NCBI GenBank assembly: GCA_037447655.1
Contig: JBBHKE010002775.1
Span: 1 to 59,555, forward strand
Direction: 5' to 3'
DNA length: 59,555 nucleotides
DNA from: Zygnema cylindricum
Lineage: Eukaryota; Streptophyta; Zygnematophyceae; Zygnematales; Zygnemataceae
Under the pieces are notes generated by a model that was given only the letters and a program-made list of their open reading frames with translations, had not been told where the DNA came from and ran no database searches. The translations under genes and the position numbers were made by a program. This document shows, piece by piece, positions 23,066 through 35,905 of this stretch (position 1 is the first letter of the stretch; every line of letters begins with the position of its first letter).

Positions 23066-23338
23066 CAGTTCAAAAGTAGGAGTTTTTATGGTAGGCCTTT
23101 GGTCGGCGCCTTTATCGTAAGTTGTGTTATGGGCTTTTCATGTGATCTTCTTAGATCGCTACTTTGATCAGGGACAGTCCGATCGTCCGAATCTAACGGT
23201 GTAAATATTTTTTTTGGTCCGAATGTTTTAATTGGTCCGAATAGGTCCGAATACAATATGGGTTTTAAGGTGATATTGTATGTTTTGCATACAATAAGGA
23301 TATTGTATGGGCCTACTTTCACCTACTTTTGAACTATG
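23066..23338 (-). mobile_element. hAT MITE, 273 bp, target duplication GTGCACAC
   Basis: Same insertion as 18462-18765, carried in the other arm: CAGTTCAAAAGTAGG ... CCTACTTTTGAACTATG between GTGCACAC repeats. It is 31 bp shorter through internal deletion. Confidence 0.9.
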
Positions 23339-23877
23339 GTGCACACCGCGCAAAACCCAATGTGGGTTCTGAAAGTGTACAATTTCGTTTGACGTTTATT
23401 TTTTAAGGGCGTCCATTCAGCATTTTGGAGTGTCTCTCAACCAAATCCTCTGTAAAACGGTAAAACCTGTACCTTGATTTCTATTTGACTCGGCACGCTC
23501 ATTAATTTTGACTCGGAACCACCTCAACCAGCTCGTCCGTACAGTTTACCAGCCGTACGAATAAGAAACGTATCAAATTCTCCGCTCTCGCGACACGGGA
23601 AAGTCGCCGGCGTTTTGAATTTTGAATTTTTTTCTTTGTATAAAACGGACGCAGATGGACAATTTTTATTCAGGCAATCCCAAAGCTCTAAATCATTCTT
23701 AAGCTCTTCCCTCTCTATCCTTTCCTATAATCTTCTTCATTGTCTCTTGTCTCTCCTCCTCTCCTACCACCTCACGCTCTTTCTCTCTTCCTCTCTCCTC
23801 TCTCTAGCTGTTTTCCTTTGTATCCTTTGCTCCCTCTTATAGTTTTCTCTCTCTCTTTCTCTTCTTCTCGTATCGCT

Positions 23878-25095
23878 ATGGCTCGTTTTATCCATGTGGT
23901 TATTGTTCTTCTGGTGTTGACTTCCGGGTTCCAAGGAAAGCCGGCGGAAGCTTTTAGGCGTCAGCTTCTCCAATACAGTGAGTGGAAACTGAAAATAGAC
24001 CCTCTGGAAGATCGTTTATTATTCTTTCATTTTGATATTTGGTGACATTTTTCTGGGTTTTTTCTTCTTCTGTAACATTAAGTCAATTCCGCCTGTTCTG
24101 ACATGGATTGGAAATTTTTGAAAAAAAAAAGTATTTTTGAGGATATATATATGAGGCAATGTAGCTTATTTGGTCTCAATCGAAGGATATAAATGATGGC
24201 GAAAGTTTTATTTTCTCTTTGTAAAGTCGATTTACGATTGGACGCTACGCTCCAAAAACTTCAAATTTCCTCGATGAAAACCCAAATGTTATGTTGAAAG
24301 CCTTATCTAGCCCAACAGTCGCATATCCACACTATTTTTTGACAATTACCAGATGAAGAAGCTCATTTTTTTCTTGTTCTTCCTTCAATTCTACTCCATT
24401 TTAAACATTTTTGTTACCTTTCAAGAATTCCAAGAGCGTCTTCTTATCCACATTGTATTTCTCTTTGCATATTTTTGAATTGCATTCTCTTTCTCTCTCT
24501 CTTCAACTCCTTCGCCCTTTCGGTTCTTTTTTCTCTCTTTTTCTTTCCTCCTTTTCCCCTCTTGTTCCCATCGGCGTCCCCTTTTCTCTTTCCCTTTCCA
24601 ACCTCCCTTTCGATTTCTTCCTGCTTTTCTACCCCTCGGTGTTCTCTCCCCCTCCCTCTCTCTCTCCCTCTCTCTCTCCCTCCCTCTCTTGCTCTCCCTT
24701 CCTCCCTCTCTCGCCCTCTCTCTCTCCTCTCTCTCCCTCCCTCCCTCCCTCTCCTTCCTTCCATTACTTCTTCATCAATTTGTCATCAATTCACTCATCA
24801 ATCGACGGACTAACTGAGCGAAGTACTCAATCCGCATTCACCCATCATTGCATTTATTTTGTCGTCTTCTACTTCGTTCGCAGAGTATCCTCCCACGTGC
24901 ACCGGCGGTCCTCCTTACACGTGTCTGGATCCCACGTGTCCCGGGTGCTACCGGTGCCAGGGCATGGGCTGCTACGGGCGGCCCGGCACTGGCTGGTACG
25001 CCAAAGGCACTCTGGCGTTCAAGCGCATGAACGAAATCAAGGCATGCGTCAAAAACCCCTTCCAGTGCAACTACACTTTTGGCCCGCATCTGTAG
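23878..25095 (+). CDS. secreted eight-cysteine peptide, copy B, two exons, 103 aa
   Basis: Exon 1 is 23878-23977 and exon 2 is 24884-25095, the same lengths and phase as copy A. The protein has the same signal peptide (MARFIHVVIVLLVLTSGF), an FRRQLLQY stretch and the eight-cysteine domain ending CNYTFGPHL. It is transcribed away from copy A: the pair is divergent with about 5.9 kb between start codons. The leader is CT-rich and the upstream region has TTGTATAAAACGG, a plausible TATA box about 235 bases before the ATG. The intron (906 bp) has long CCCTCTCTC tracts. A long open frame running from the intron through exon 2 in another phase is spurious. All changes seen against copy A keep the frame and every cysteine, which suggests selection, but I cannot compute substitution ratios. 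Confidence 0.8.
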
Positions 25096-25680
25096 AGCAA
25101 AGGGAAAACGACGAAATGACTTTTGGCGCGCACCTCTAGAGCGCCGGGAAACGACAAAAGGAAGAGGGGAAAAGGAATAGGGGAACGATGACAAAAGGAA
25201 GAGGGGAAAAGGATGATGACAAAAGGAAGAGGACAAAAGGAGGATGACGCTGTGGTGCGTGCTTGGAAAATGGTAAAAGGCAAAATGGAAAGCGAGGGAG
25301 TTATGATTAGATGTGGATGAAGGGGTTTGATGAATGCACGAAATTTTGGTTTTTTTTTTAAGATAGAAGGAAAAATTGCAAAATGTATGGATGTAGAAAT
25401 TAGATGCTTAAATATTGAAATTTTGTGTGACATAGGCCTTGTTTTTGAATGAAGTTTATGGTTGGGATTTCATTTTTTTTTCTTTTAGGGAGCTTTTAGT
25501 AGATTTTAGCTGGAAGGTTGAAGCTGATATGATATTACTTTACATTATATTTGGTTTTATTTATTTAATTGCGAACGATAAAGTCTTTTTTTTCTTTGTT
25601 TGAGGTTCGCCTATGGCTTCAACATTATCCCTCATAATCTGTTGGATTTTTAATCAATACAAGTGAAATTTGTCGGAGCT

Positions 25681-25780
25681 CGTATTATACATTTGCATGT
25701 CGTTTTATACATTTTCATGTCGTTTTATACATTTTCATGTCGTATTATACATTTGCATGTCGTATTATATACTTTCATGG
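25681..25780. repeat. 20-bp minisatellite, five units
   Basis: Units of the form CGTTTTATACATTTTCATGT. The left arm has only a single related unit at the matching place (about 16250-16270). It is not a CRISPR: there are no spacers. Confidence 0.85.
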
Positions 25781-25900
25781 GATCTATGGGAACATATGTC
25801 GCAATTGCCACAATTGCTTTCGGCTTTTTTTTTTCATGGAGGCGTACGACTTGTTGATGCCTCCTTGTAATGTCACCTCGTCGGTTTAATTTTCTTCTTT

Positions 25901-27081
25901 GTACTTGTGGGAGATGTCGGATTCGGGTTTATGAAATTTTGACTTTTGCGACCTCTGATGCATAGATATCGACTACAGCCCCGAGAATCGGTCATATCGG
26001 TCCAGAGACAGCGTTTGTATACTACACCGTGTATCGCTATTAGTGTTCATGTTTTTTTCGCCACTTTTAACATGTTTTCTACGTACACGGTTGTCCGATT
26101 ATTGCTCTAACGGTTGCAATTTAAAGCCAAGATTCTCACCTTCCGATTGGCGGTCTCTAAGTGTAAAACGGACAAGTGTGTACTGAGAAAAGATGTTTTA
26201 AGTGGCAAAAAAATTATTAACACTAATAGCGATGCACGGTGTACTGCACTGTAGACAGCGTTTAGTGCGCACGATACTAAACATAAAGTATTGTAAACTT
26301 GTGGAACAAGGTAATAATCTTTGAATTTTCGGTTGAAAGCAATCACTCAACTTTCTGTTGAACGAAATGTTTATTAATCTTTCTGTTAAAAGTAGGCAAA
26401 GAATTAACAGACTTGTCTCTATACTCTGAAGACTTTATTCGTATTTTATGTTTATGCAACGTTTCTCCATACAGTGACAAAAGATCATTTGCTATATTTT
26501 TTCATAATTTGCAAAGGAGGAGAGAGTGGGAGAGGGAGAAAGAGAGGGTGGGTCTGTTAGTTATAACTAATCCACTTGTTGATGAAAAGTTGGTAATCTT
26601 ATTATCAATGTTTACTAATGTTTATTTAAAGTTTATGGACGCTCAAAACTTTATTTTCTGGTTTTTCAAAACTCAACGCTTATCTTTGAAGTTGAAAACA
26701 CAAAACATTCGGTGACCATTGTAACATTCAACATGTCATATCCAAGCATGAGAGGTTTCTATTGAAGGAAACAAGGAAACAAAATTTTAAACAAAATGCT
26801 CAATAAAACGCATCCAATGGTATTTTTAAAGATATTTACAGTTTTGTTTTGCACTTATATCTTTTGTCTATCATCTTGCGTTTTTGATAAATGTTGATGT
26901 GTGTTACATGGTAAGATTTTGGAAGAAGACCCTTCTATTAATGATGAAAATGTTCCTATTCCAATTTTATTACGTTTAAACAAAAGAGTCGGAATAGACT
27001 TCTCCCAAATCTATCATAAAAAAAACAGTTTTATTTACTCCAATACTCTCCTTACCCATCTTATTCACTATGTCTACTTCC
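25901..27081. other. intergenic beyond the inverted duplication
   Basis: It contains the second copy of the spacer repeat (25960-26350, split by a MITE), the flanking direct repeat at 26365-26475 matching 15650-15760, and a short GA-rich patch near 26520. There is no gene before the GH3 3' end at 27082. Confidence 0.5.
26023..26243. mobile_element. MITE, TA family, 221 bp
   Basis: It begins TACACCGTGTATCGCTATTA and ends TAATAGCGATGCACGGTGTA. It interrupts the copy of the spacer repeat; the short phrase AGACAGCGTTT occurs on both sides. Confidence 0.85.
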
Positions 27082-30000
27082 TTATCCCAACATTCTGTTT
27101 TGTACCGAGTACTCTTCGTGAGACAACTCCTCTCCTCTTTTATTCAACCCAAAACCGAAAGGAAAATGTGAATAGTCAGATTTTTCACATTTGTCATTCT
27201 CGTCGACTTTTGACATCTTTATATTGACCCTTTTTACCGGCCATCTCATCGGTAATCGACCTTTAAAATCGTAGTTTCCAAATAAAACATCGGAAACTCC
27301 ATCTCCCTCGGATCCCGGAAGCCAGGTTATAATAAGAGAATCTATCTCAGGTAATATTTCAAAAACCTCAAGAGGTCGACCGCAAATGAGGATAACAACA
27401 CACGGCATTTTTCGACAAACTTTTCGAATCAATTCCTTCGAAAAATTGTCCAATTCAAGTGTATCTCTATCCCCACTACCTTCTGCATATGGTTGTTCTC
27501 CGATTACTACTATTCCGTAATCTGCTTCTTCATTACCATATAAGTTTTCCACATGTTGTACTTGAGCTTTTCTTCCGACATATGTCTTTATACTCTCGAG
27601 AATTGTTGTGCCAATAGTAATGTCTCCACTTGCTCCTTGCCATTCTATGGTCCATCCTCCACACTGGAGTCCAATATTGTGACTATGGCTACCAGTAACC
27701 AGGATTTTTGCATTTTCCAACGGAAGAGGAAACATGGAACTTCCGTTCGATCTCCGATTGTTTTTTAGAAGGACCAATGACTCTCGAACTGCTTGTCTCG
27801 CTATATCTCGGTGTTCTTTCGATCCGACGGTCGATAAAAGTTGTCGAGGAGCACAAGCATTTTCAAATAAACCGAGAGAAGTTTTCAATTTCAAAATACG
27901 AGTAACAGCATCGTCGATTCTTTCCATTGAGACTCGCCTTTCTAACACTTCCTTCTTCAAAACAGAGATGAATCTCTTATAAGTAGTTGGAACCATAACC
28001 ATATCTATTCCGGCGTTAATCGATGCCCGTATTTGATCAGCGTAATTTCCCGAAATTTGATTAATGGCTTCCCAATCCGATACGACGACTCCTTTAAAAC
28101 CCATTTCAATTTTTAAAACTTTAGTTACAAGATAATGATTCGCGTGCATTTTTAATCCGTTCCATGAACTAAAGCTCACCATTACCGTCTGAACATTCCT
28201 GCGAATTGCGTCCAAATACGGAGGGAGATGAATTCTGCGAAGTTCTGATTCAGTAATTTCCACGTCTCCTTGATCTATTCCGTTCCGTGTTCCTCCGTCT
28301 CCTACAAAATGCTTCGCGGTAGCAGCTACAAAAATTTCTCCACTGACAGTATAGGCTAGATCCTTTGGGTCTGTCGGTCGGTTCTGGGGACGGAGGGAGG
28401 GAGAGAGGGAGGGAGATGAAGGGAGGGGGAGGAGGAGAGGGAGAGGGAACCGGGGAGGGAGAATGGGAGAGAGAAAAGAAAAAAAGAAAGAAAAGGGAGA
28501 TAAAATAAAAAAGAAAGAAAAGATCAGGGTTATTTGTTAACAGCCATGTCTTTAATGTACTAATCATGGAATTATTGTTATTAGGAAACTGGAAAGAAAA
28601 ATTTGATTGCCACATCGATAATGTGTTATGTAACTCTCTATGTCTCACCTAAATGAGTTGTTTTTTTCCAAGCCTGGAAAGTTTATTACCACTCTAATAA
28701 ACGGATTACAGTTTTCTTCAATAAAATCCAACTTAAACAAAGAATGTCCATTATCACAAAAGCAAACGAAAAAAAATGTCCATTTGCCACACTAATGAAC
28801 ACAAATTAGGTCGCGTCTGTTTTTGACAGACAATTAGAAAATAATGTTAACAACACAATTTACGGGATTGGACTACAATCTACCTCGTCTTCTTGCACTA
28901 AACTAGTATTTTTTTATTTTTTTTGGATTAACACTAATAATTTTTAACGCTAATAACGATGGGCAGTGTAACTCATTGCTTACCTGCCAGCCATCAATTT
29001 CACAAGTCATTGTCTTTACAAGTTCCGTATCGTCGCTAAAACTCTCGTAACATCTTCCCCATCGAGGATCTTGACAAACCGAAAGTGCCGGAGAAAACAC
29101 CCAACGAATACCGGTCGAAGCTGTCTCGCGAGCTGATATTTCCGCAACTTTAACAACAATTTCCGGACTTCGAGTGGCTCCGAGACCGATATGATGGGGA
29201 AAAATTGTCGTTCCGAAGACATTGTTGTGACCATGTATAGCATCTACCCCATATAAAATGGGAATTTGCAAACGGGTTTTTAAGGCTTTCGACTGAAAGT
29301 GGTCGACTAGATCCGCCCAGTCTTTTGGAGAGTTTCCAAAAGATGGAGATCCTCCTCCTCCACTGAGTTCACAAAACAAATGGGATTAAGAAGTTGTGTA
29401 ATTGAGATAATGTTCTGGTTAATAAAAGAACTGCATAATTGTGTTTTTTTTGCTTTGTGTTTTTGTTGGTTTTAATGTAAAAAAGAACATTTTTGTTTTA
29501 CTAAACTCTATGTTGTCGTGATTGGAAATTTGTTGTGCAAATAACTCAGAACAGGTGATGTCAAAAAGAAAAGACGGAAAAATCATTTCAGATAGTAGCA
29601 TTAGATTAGCATTTTACCACAGAAAATGTTCCAAGTCAAATTTATACGGAAACTTGACTAAGAATTGAAAGAAGAGGCTATTACCAAACTTTGGAAAGTA
29701 CCCAGAACTGAAAGAAGTGAAAAAAAAGTGACAAAAGTGCAAACATGGATCATACACTTGGAAAATGAAATTGAGAGAGGAAAATCCTTTAGGAATAAAG
29801 GTTACTGTACCTCAAAATTGATCCGATAAAATATCTTTTTACATCATCTCCATTTCCAAGAGCCAGCTGGTCCACTTGAGTCATCTGACCAATTTTTTCA
29901 TCCAAAGTCATATTTTCCAATCGTGGAACTGTCACATAGAACCCGTAAACTTTTTCAGTTTTTCTTCTTCCAAAAACTTAGAAAACCGTGAAATTTGTCA

Positions 30001-30722
30001 GATTTTCTTGAAACACGTAAAATTTGACAATTTTTCTCCTCCCGGAAACTTATTATCCCTATAATTTTCAATCTTTTTTCTTCTGAAAACTTTAATTCTT
30101 CACGGGGAAACTTTGACATTTCCTCCATTCTATCCTCCTATCTATTCTTAAAAAGGTAGGAAGTCCACACTATATTTCAGCACCCCCAAGAAAAAAGGAC
30201 GAAGATGTTTTACTCCTCTTTGTAGTTTTTGTTGCGTGACAATTGTCACGTTCTAAATTTCCAAGAGCAAAAAAAGTGCCAAAATCTTTGTGACAAATGT
30301 CACACATTATAATTAGATAGGAAGGGAAAACGGGAGAACAATAGTTGAGTAGAAACAATTTGGGAGAGAGAGAGGGAGAGAGGGAGACAGGGAAAATAAA
30401 AAAAGTCTTACAGGGAAATAAAACATCATCGCAATGTCAAGTTTTTCGTAAATAAAAAGAGAATAATGGAGGAGGAACCCCTTCGCAAATTAGAAAATTG
30501 TGAAATACATACATTAAAAACAAAATAAAATGTGAAAATAAAAACAAGGCGAAATTCGAAAAAGTTGATTTCACCTGGAATTTTCATTTTTGGGCAGCTT
30601 TCTCTCTCCCAAAAGGAACAATGTCCAGTTTTCCCAAACAAAAAAAACCTGTACGGAAAAAACGAAAAACCCATAACCGAAAAGAGTAAAAAAAATAAAC
30701 CATAAAGAAGATAGAACTCCAA
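27082..30722 (-). CDS. GH3 beta-glucan exohydrolase / beta-glucosidase, four exons
   Basis: Minus-strand exons 30722-30575 (tentative), 29928-29811, 29362-28984 and 28383-27082 give about 648 aa, the usual length for plant ExoI-type enzymes. These release glucose from cell-wall beta-1,3/1,4-glucans in the apoplast. Exon 1 would supply a signal peptide (MEFYLLYGLFFLLFSVMGF) and fits the required phase 1. Later motifs are MTLDEKIGQMTQVDQLALG, YGVDAIHGHNNVFGTTIFPH, VCQDPRWGRCYESF, AKHFVGDGG, the nucleophile loop GFKGVVVSDWEAI (Asp of SDW), NAGIDMVMVP, AVRESLVLLKN for the second domain, and GEQPYAEGSGD with the expected acid/base Glu. WLPGSEGDGVSDVLFG and HFPFGFGL close the fold. All expected catalytic residues are present with no frame damage. 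Exons 2-4 are firm. Exon 1 is the only ATG-signal-peptide exon with the right donor phase I found, but it lacks homology. Confidence 0.88.
28384..28520. repeat. GGGA/GAGA-rich tract in GH3 intron 3
   Basis: On the minus strand this is a long CT-rich polypyrimidine run ending directly at the acceptor of exon 4, so it may serve as an unusually long pyrimidine tract for splicing. Confidence 0.7.
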
Positions 30723-31411
30723 AACTATACCGTTTTTTTCCGTCCCTCTATCTCTCTACTACGTTTTCTCAAGAAACTTGGCATCTTCTTATTCTAATGT
30801 TAAAAACGTGCACGAATTTCCCCGAATTTTCACGTTTTTCGAGAATGTCGAATTTTCCATTGTGGAGATCGCCAGTTTCCAGAGCCCGAGAGTGGAGAGA
30901 AAACTGAAGTCGACAGAGTTTAAAATTTTAAAATTTGATAATGATGGAAATTGAGAGGAATTACGAATACAATAATATAATACGTAGAATTTCGTACGAG
31001 GGCAAGTGTCCTTTGAAAAAAGTTAACGACCCCCGAGAACTCAAAGTCTCAAACAAAAAGTGTTACCAATAGAACGAAAAGTGGCCAATAGAAATCCGTT
31101 ATTCAAGTCGTAGTTAACTTATTAGTTACTTACTACAAACGACAAACGTAACGAGGGGCTGTCTGTTACAATCGAAATTTGCCCTGAGATCAAAGCTTTT
31201 TTGTTTTCCAAATTTGGCTCGCTATGATGATTCCTAGAGTTGGGAATCGAGGACCGTTTGCCGATATTCGATTTATATCGAATGTCAGGTACCCGATAAT
31301 CGATATATCGAACATAAAAAAACGCAATATATCGCCGATATATCACCAGTATATCGTATCGTTGATATATCAAGGCATATAAAAAAAAGAAAAAATAAAA
31401 TTTTCACAGGT
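30723..31411. other. upstream of the GH3 gene
   Basis: Presumed promoter of the GH3 gene (which reads leftward). At 31245-31375 there is a run of CGATATATCG-type sequence similar to 44090-44215 and 1785-1855, probably an old repeat with self-complementary ATATCGATAT words. No gene was recognised. Confidence 0.45.
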
Positions 31412-32461
31412 CTCCAAAGCATAGTTCAAAAGTAGGTGAAAGTACGCCCATACAATATGCCTATTGTATGCAAAACAAACAATTTGACCTAAAGACCCAT
31501 ATTGTATTGGCCGCAAAATGAAAAAAAAAAATAACAGGGTTGAGCTGCAAATCGATCGATAGAGAATTAAACATCATGTCTAAATTTTGAAAAACATTCG
31601 GACAAAATAATATTTTTTTGTGAGTTTTGACGTACTTTTTATTTAAACCGTCGAATTTGGACGATCTGACGATCGCTGATCAAAGTAGCGATCTAAGAAG
31701 ATCACATGAAAAGCCCATTACACAACTTACGATAGGACAATCTGTCATATTAGCGTATGCAAAGCCTCAAATTGACCAACCAGGCAGTATGGGACGATAA
31801 ATAAAAATATTCACAGTGCCAAAAAAATTACTAATACCTACACGTTGGTGGCTGCAAAAACACTTTCTTTAAAAACTATGAACTCCCCGTACTCTCAGTC
31901 ATCGCGCACTCTCACCGCTCTCCACCGCGCTCATTTTAACTCCGCCGCACGCATTTCAGCCCTCCACTTCTTCTCCATGAATTCGTTTCCCTCCCCCCAA
32001 GATTTAGGGTTCGTTATATTAAATAGCCATGGTTTATACAACTAGTTTGTGTGAAGTGGAACGGAATTTGGTATGTGTTTGTAAAGTGATGTGTGTTTGC
32101 AATGTAGATTTGAGATGTGTATTTGTATTTTGTATTTGTAATGTAGTTTATTTTTAATGCAATGTATTTGTCATTTGTATTGTATACTCGCAATGTAGTG
32201 TAAGTAAGAGATACCTGACCTTTTGCGTTTATCTTCAATAAAGTTGTTTTCTCCTTGTGTTACAGTGTTCGATATATGCAGTGCATTCAAGTAACACTAT
32301 GATTTAGTAGTCATGTGCAAAAATAGAGAGAAAAGGGCAAAAGAGGATGTTAAAAAGGAAAGTGGGTCAGATGAGGGAAGAGAAGGGAAGAGGAAGAAAT
32401 AGAGGCAAATAGATAAATTTTTGCATTATTAATCTTTGTAAGGCTGAGGAATCGTTTGCAG

Positions 32462-33139
32462 AAATCACTGCCTTCAGCGATCGTCACGTAGAGTTCGAGA
32501 AACTTAACACCAAAATTATCGGTGTTTCCGTAGACACCGTGGTAAGCTTTCTCTCTTTCTAGTACACCATGCATCGCTATTAGAGTAGATTGTTTTTGCC
32601 AAGCAATTTAAACTTTTCATTGCATGCCTGACTGATTTTTTGTTATGTGTATGGAGGATATAGTGTGGTATGTAATATTTTTAAATATTATCTATTTAAA
32701 TTCAAAACTCTACATTCAAACTTTTCAGCTCCACAAGGTTTGCATTCCATTGTATTTCAAAAGTATATTCATTATTTTATCTCATAAAACACATCTCATT
32801 TTGATTTCTTTACTCATTTCAGTTGCAAGTTATTGCACTCTTTGTATCTTGAAAAGGTACTTCATTGTCTCATAAAATACATCTCATTTTGAATTTTTTA
32901 CTCTTTTCAATTGCAAGTTATTGCACTCCTTGTATCTTGAAAATGTACTTCATTGTGTACTTAATAAAACTCATCCTTTACCCTCTCCCTCTCCCTCTGC
33001 TTCGTTTTATTTTTTTGAAATGCAGGGTATTGCACTCCAAGGCTTGTTCATCATTGGCAGAAAAGGAATCATCCAGCATGCAACCATTAACAACTAAGCC
33101 ATTGGACGAAGTGTAGATGAGACTCTTTGAACTCCTCAG
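32462..33139 (+). pseudogene. captured 2-Cys peroxiredoxin exons in the 8.6-kb hAT (broken)
   Basis: Exon a (32462-32541) reads [18 protein letters not shown] then IGVSVDTV, ending at a GTAAGC donor. Exon b (33026-33139) reads [20 protein letters not shown] then INN-stop-AIGRSVDETL-stop, between an AG acceptor and a GTATAC donor. Both match successive parts of chloroplast-type 2-Cys peroxiredoxin, but the exon that normally lies between them (starting FSHLAW) is absent. So are the exons with the peroxidatic Cys (VCP) and the resolving Cys. Two stops in exon b make this copy dead. The intron holds the end of a TA-family MITE (about 32563). Confidence 0.85.
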
Positions 33140-33835
33140 GTATACCTTCTTCTAAGTTTATTTCTTGTACTTCGACTGTTTTTCTTGTTTTTATGGCTGA
33201 TTTATATCTACATTTTACTGCATATTTTGCCAAGGTATTTCACACAACTTTTATGAATTTAGGGTTTTCTAAGGTTATTTAAGATTTATTAGTATTAAGC
33301 TGGTTTTATAGGGATTTATTTAGGCTTCTTTAAGGAGTTTCTAGGGTTTGAAAGTAGTTTCTGAAAATTGGGTGTAACTTGCATGCATCTAAGTTATCTT
33401 TGATTGTGTTGTTATGTTGAATTTTTTTCCACACACCATGAGATAGATCCTTGTCCTATATAGAATCCAAAAGATAGTGTTTTTCTAAATGGATGAAATG
33501 TACTTTCGATCGCGCTAAAAAATTGTTCTTTACCATATGTACTTAATTTTTGATAGAGTTTTCATAACATAAAAAAATATCTCTGTCTTTTTTTTTTTTC
33601 TCTCTCTCTCTTTTTCTTTCTCTCTCTCTCTCTCTCATACACTCAATGTTTTGTTTTTTCACTTTTCACTTTTCTTCCTTTTCTCTTTTGTTTTTTTCCT
33701 TTGCTAGTATTGGAAATTGATCACAAGAGGAAACACTTAATGTTGTCACTGAATGACGTAAGGTTTATGATTTGTCTTTATATTGGAATCCCATTAATTG
33801 TTATTTTAGGAATTAAGTTACGAGAATACATGGGA

Positions 33836-35905
33836 CGACCTTGATCTGTGGTGTGGAAACACCCAACAGAAAAATTATATAGAAGTGGAAATTATTGTTT
33901 CAAATGTTAGTATTATTTAGTTACTATAGTAGGGGGCGCAAAGGTCCTCACAAATCATCTATTGAAGGCTCTCAACGACGACGTTTATGTGCTCAATTTC
34001 CTATTACTCTTTCAAATATATTAAAACGTTCCGAATGGAATAAAATTTAACATCAAACAAGAATGAGAGAAGAAAAATAAATGGTGGAAAAGACATTCAT
34101 CGACAACGACTTGTTTAAAGGAGAAAACATATTTAGTGAGATTGATAACTTATTTGAGAATGATAACGTACCTGATAATGATAGTGTTGAAATTGCAAAT
34201 ATTGTGGGACGTACCTGAGAATGATAACTTACCCGATAATGATAGTGTTGAAACTGCAAATATAGCGGGATGTGGGCAGGAAAACCCAAATGTAGGGCCT
34301 AAAAATTTGGATAAAAGGCTTGAGAATACAGTTGAAAGTGATAAGAGTGACATTGTGACTGGAAGGTCGATTAAGTGGAGGAGTGGAGTGAGTTCAAGAG
34401 TAAAAAATAGCGTTAATCATTGTGAACGGTTGCAAAAAAGAGGCGGAGGGTGCGGTGGGTAGATTCGTTTACGCCCATGCCATTCCTCATAACAATGTTA
34501 GGTCACCATACTTCAAAGCGACATGTAGCGCAATTTACAAAATGCCCGCTGACACACAGGTATATTCACTTTACAAGGTGGGGGGGAAATTATTAAAAGA
34601 GGAGAAAAAAACTCTTTCGAAAAAGGTCGAAGTGTGAGGAAAAGCTTTCACGCAAGATCTTGTACTCTCGCTAGCGATGGGTGGACTTATACTGTTGGCA
34701 GGCCAGCTGTTAACGTCATGGCTGTAAGTAACGGGGAAGCCATTTTCTTAAAATCGGAAGAAGTTGGAAAAACGAAAAAAGATGGAACTTATCTTGCCAG
34801 GTTTTCTTGCCAAGTTTTTAGGTTCCGCAATTGATAGTGTCGGAGCGGATCATATTTTTCATGTGGTTATGGATAATGCCGCAGTGAATAGAAATACCTC
34901 TAAAATTCTCTCGTTAAGTTATAATCATTTGTTTTTCACAAATTGTAGTGCTCACACCATAGATCTCGTGATAGACGGCATTGGAAAGATTGAGTGGGAG
35001 AAGGAGGTCGTCGATATTGGTGTCGAAATTGTCAAATTTATAAAAAACCACCATTTTACATCTAACTTTATCAGAGAAATTTCAGCGATTCAACTTTTGA
35101 AACCCGTCGCGACACGCTTTGCGACTAATTACATAATGATTGAGCGGTTGATTGAGGTCAAATGGGCCCTTTCCTCCATAGTTGTTTCGCAAGAATACGA
35201 ACAGTTGAGCGGGAGTAACAGTGTCGTAGGGGTTAAGGTGAAAGACATAGTTTTTTCGGATGTTTTTTGGAAAAGTTGTGAGAATTTGAAGGCTTGCCTG
35301 AAGCCTCTACATGTGGTTCTCATAAAGGTTGACGGTGATGGTCCAATCTTGGGTGATAAGAACATGCTAATGAATAAATGTTTAGCCGATCTGTTGAGCC
35401 CGTCCAATAGAATAGGTGAATCGAAAGCAACAACCATTTATAAGATTGTACAAAAACGATGCGTCAATACAATGCATACACCTTTGTATGACATTGCGGC
35501 AATGTGCAATCCAAAATGTTGGGGTTTAATCCTTGATGACCCTCGCTATACTATTTCGTTAAATGAATATTTAGTTAAACGGGTGAAATCCGAAGAGAGG
35601 ACCACATTTCATTGTAGTTACAATAGTTTCGGGAGGGCAAAAATAGAGCATTCACTTCAAGTGGAGCACGACAAATGTTAAGTAAGGTTAAACATGGTTT
35701 TGTGGAGCCAGCACAGTGGTAGTGTATTTGGGGCACCTTTGCACCTCAACTACGTCAACATGCAATTATGCTTCTAAGTCAAAATTCGTCTCCTTCCACA
35801 TTGGAAAGAAATTGGAGCACGCATAATTTGATTCACTCAAAAAGACGTAATCGCTTGGGAAGCAAGAAGATTCAAGACCTGGTCTACCTAATTTCAACTT
35901 GAAAT
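33836..35905 (+). pseudogene. hAT transposase, decayed
   Basis: A BED-type finger region (33850-33990) keeps VWKHPTEKLYRSGNYCFKC but has stops. The catalytic part follows in shifting frames: LASDGWTYTVGRPAVNVMAV (34660-34730), a frameshift near 34800, then FHVVMDNAAVNRN and NCSAHTIDLVIDGIGKIEW as in DUF659 hAT transposases. The longest clean frame is 34764-35681. After its stop, the C-terminal dimerisation signature continues: HAIMLLSQNSSPSTLERNWS, then HSKRRNRLGSKKIQDLVYL (35755-35900), with a stop just after the preceding WW. Order and motifs identify an hAT transposase; stops and frameshifts make it a pseudogene. Confidence 0.85.

Noticed and set aside
24411-25139. 242-codon open frame across peptide gene B
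   Set aside because: It reads through the CT-rich intron and exon 2 in a different phase from the one conserved between both gene copies; splice sites and cysteine conservation favour the two-exon model.
25681-25780. CRISPR-like spaced repeats
   Set aside because: Units are directly tandem without spacers, in a plant-type genome.
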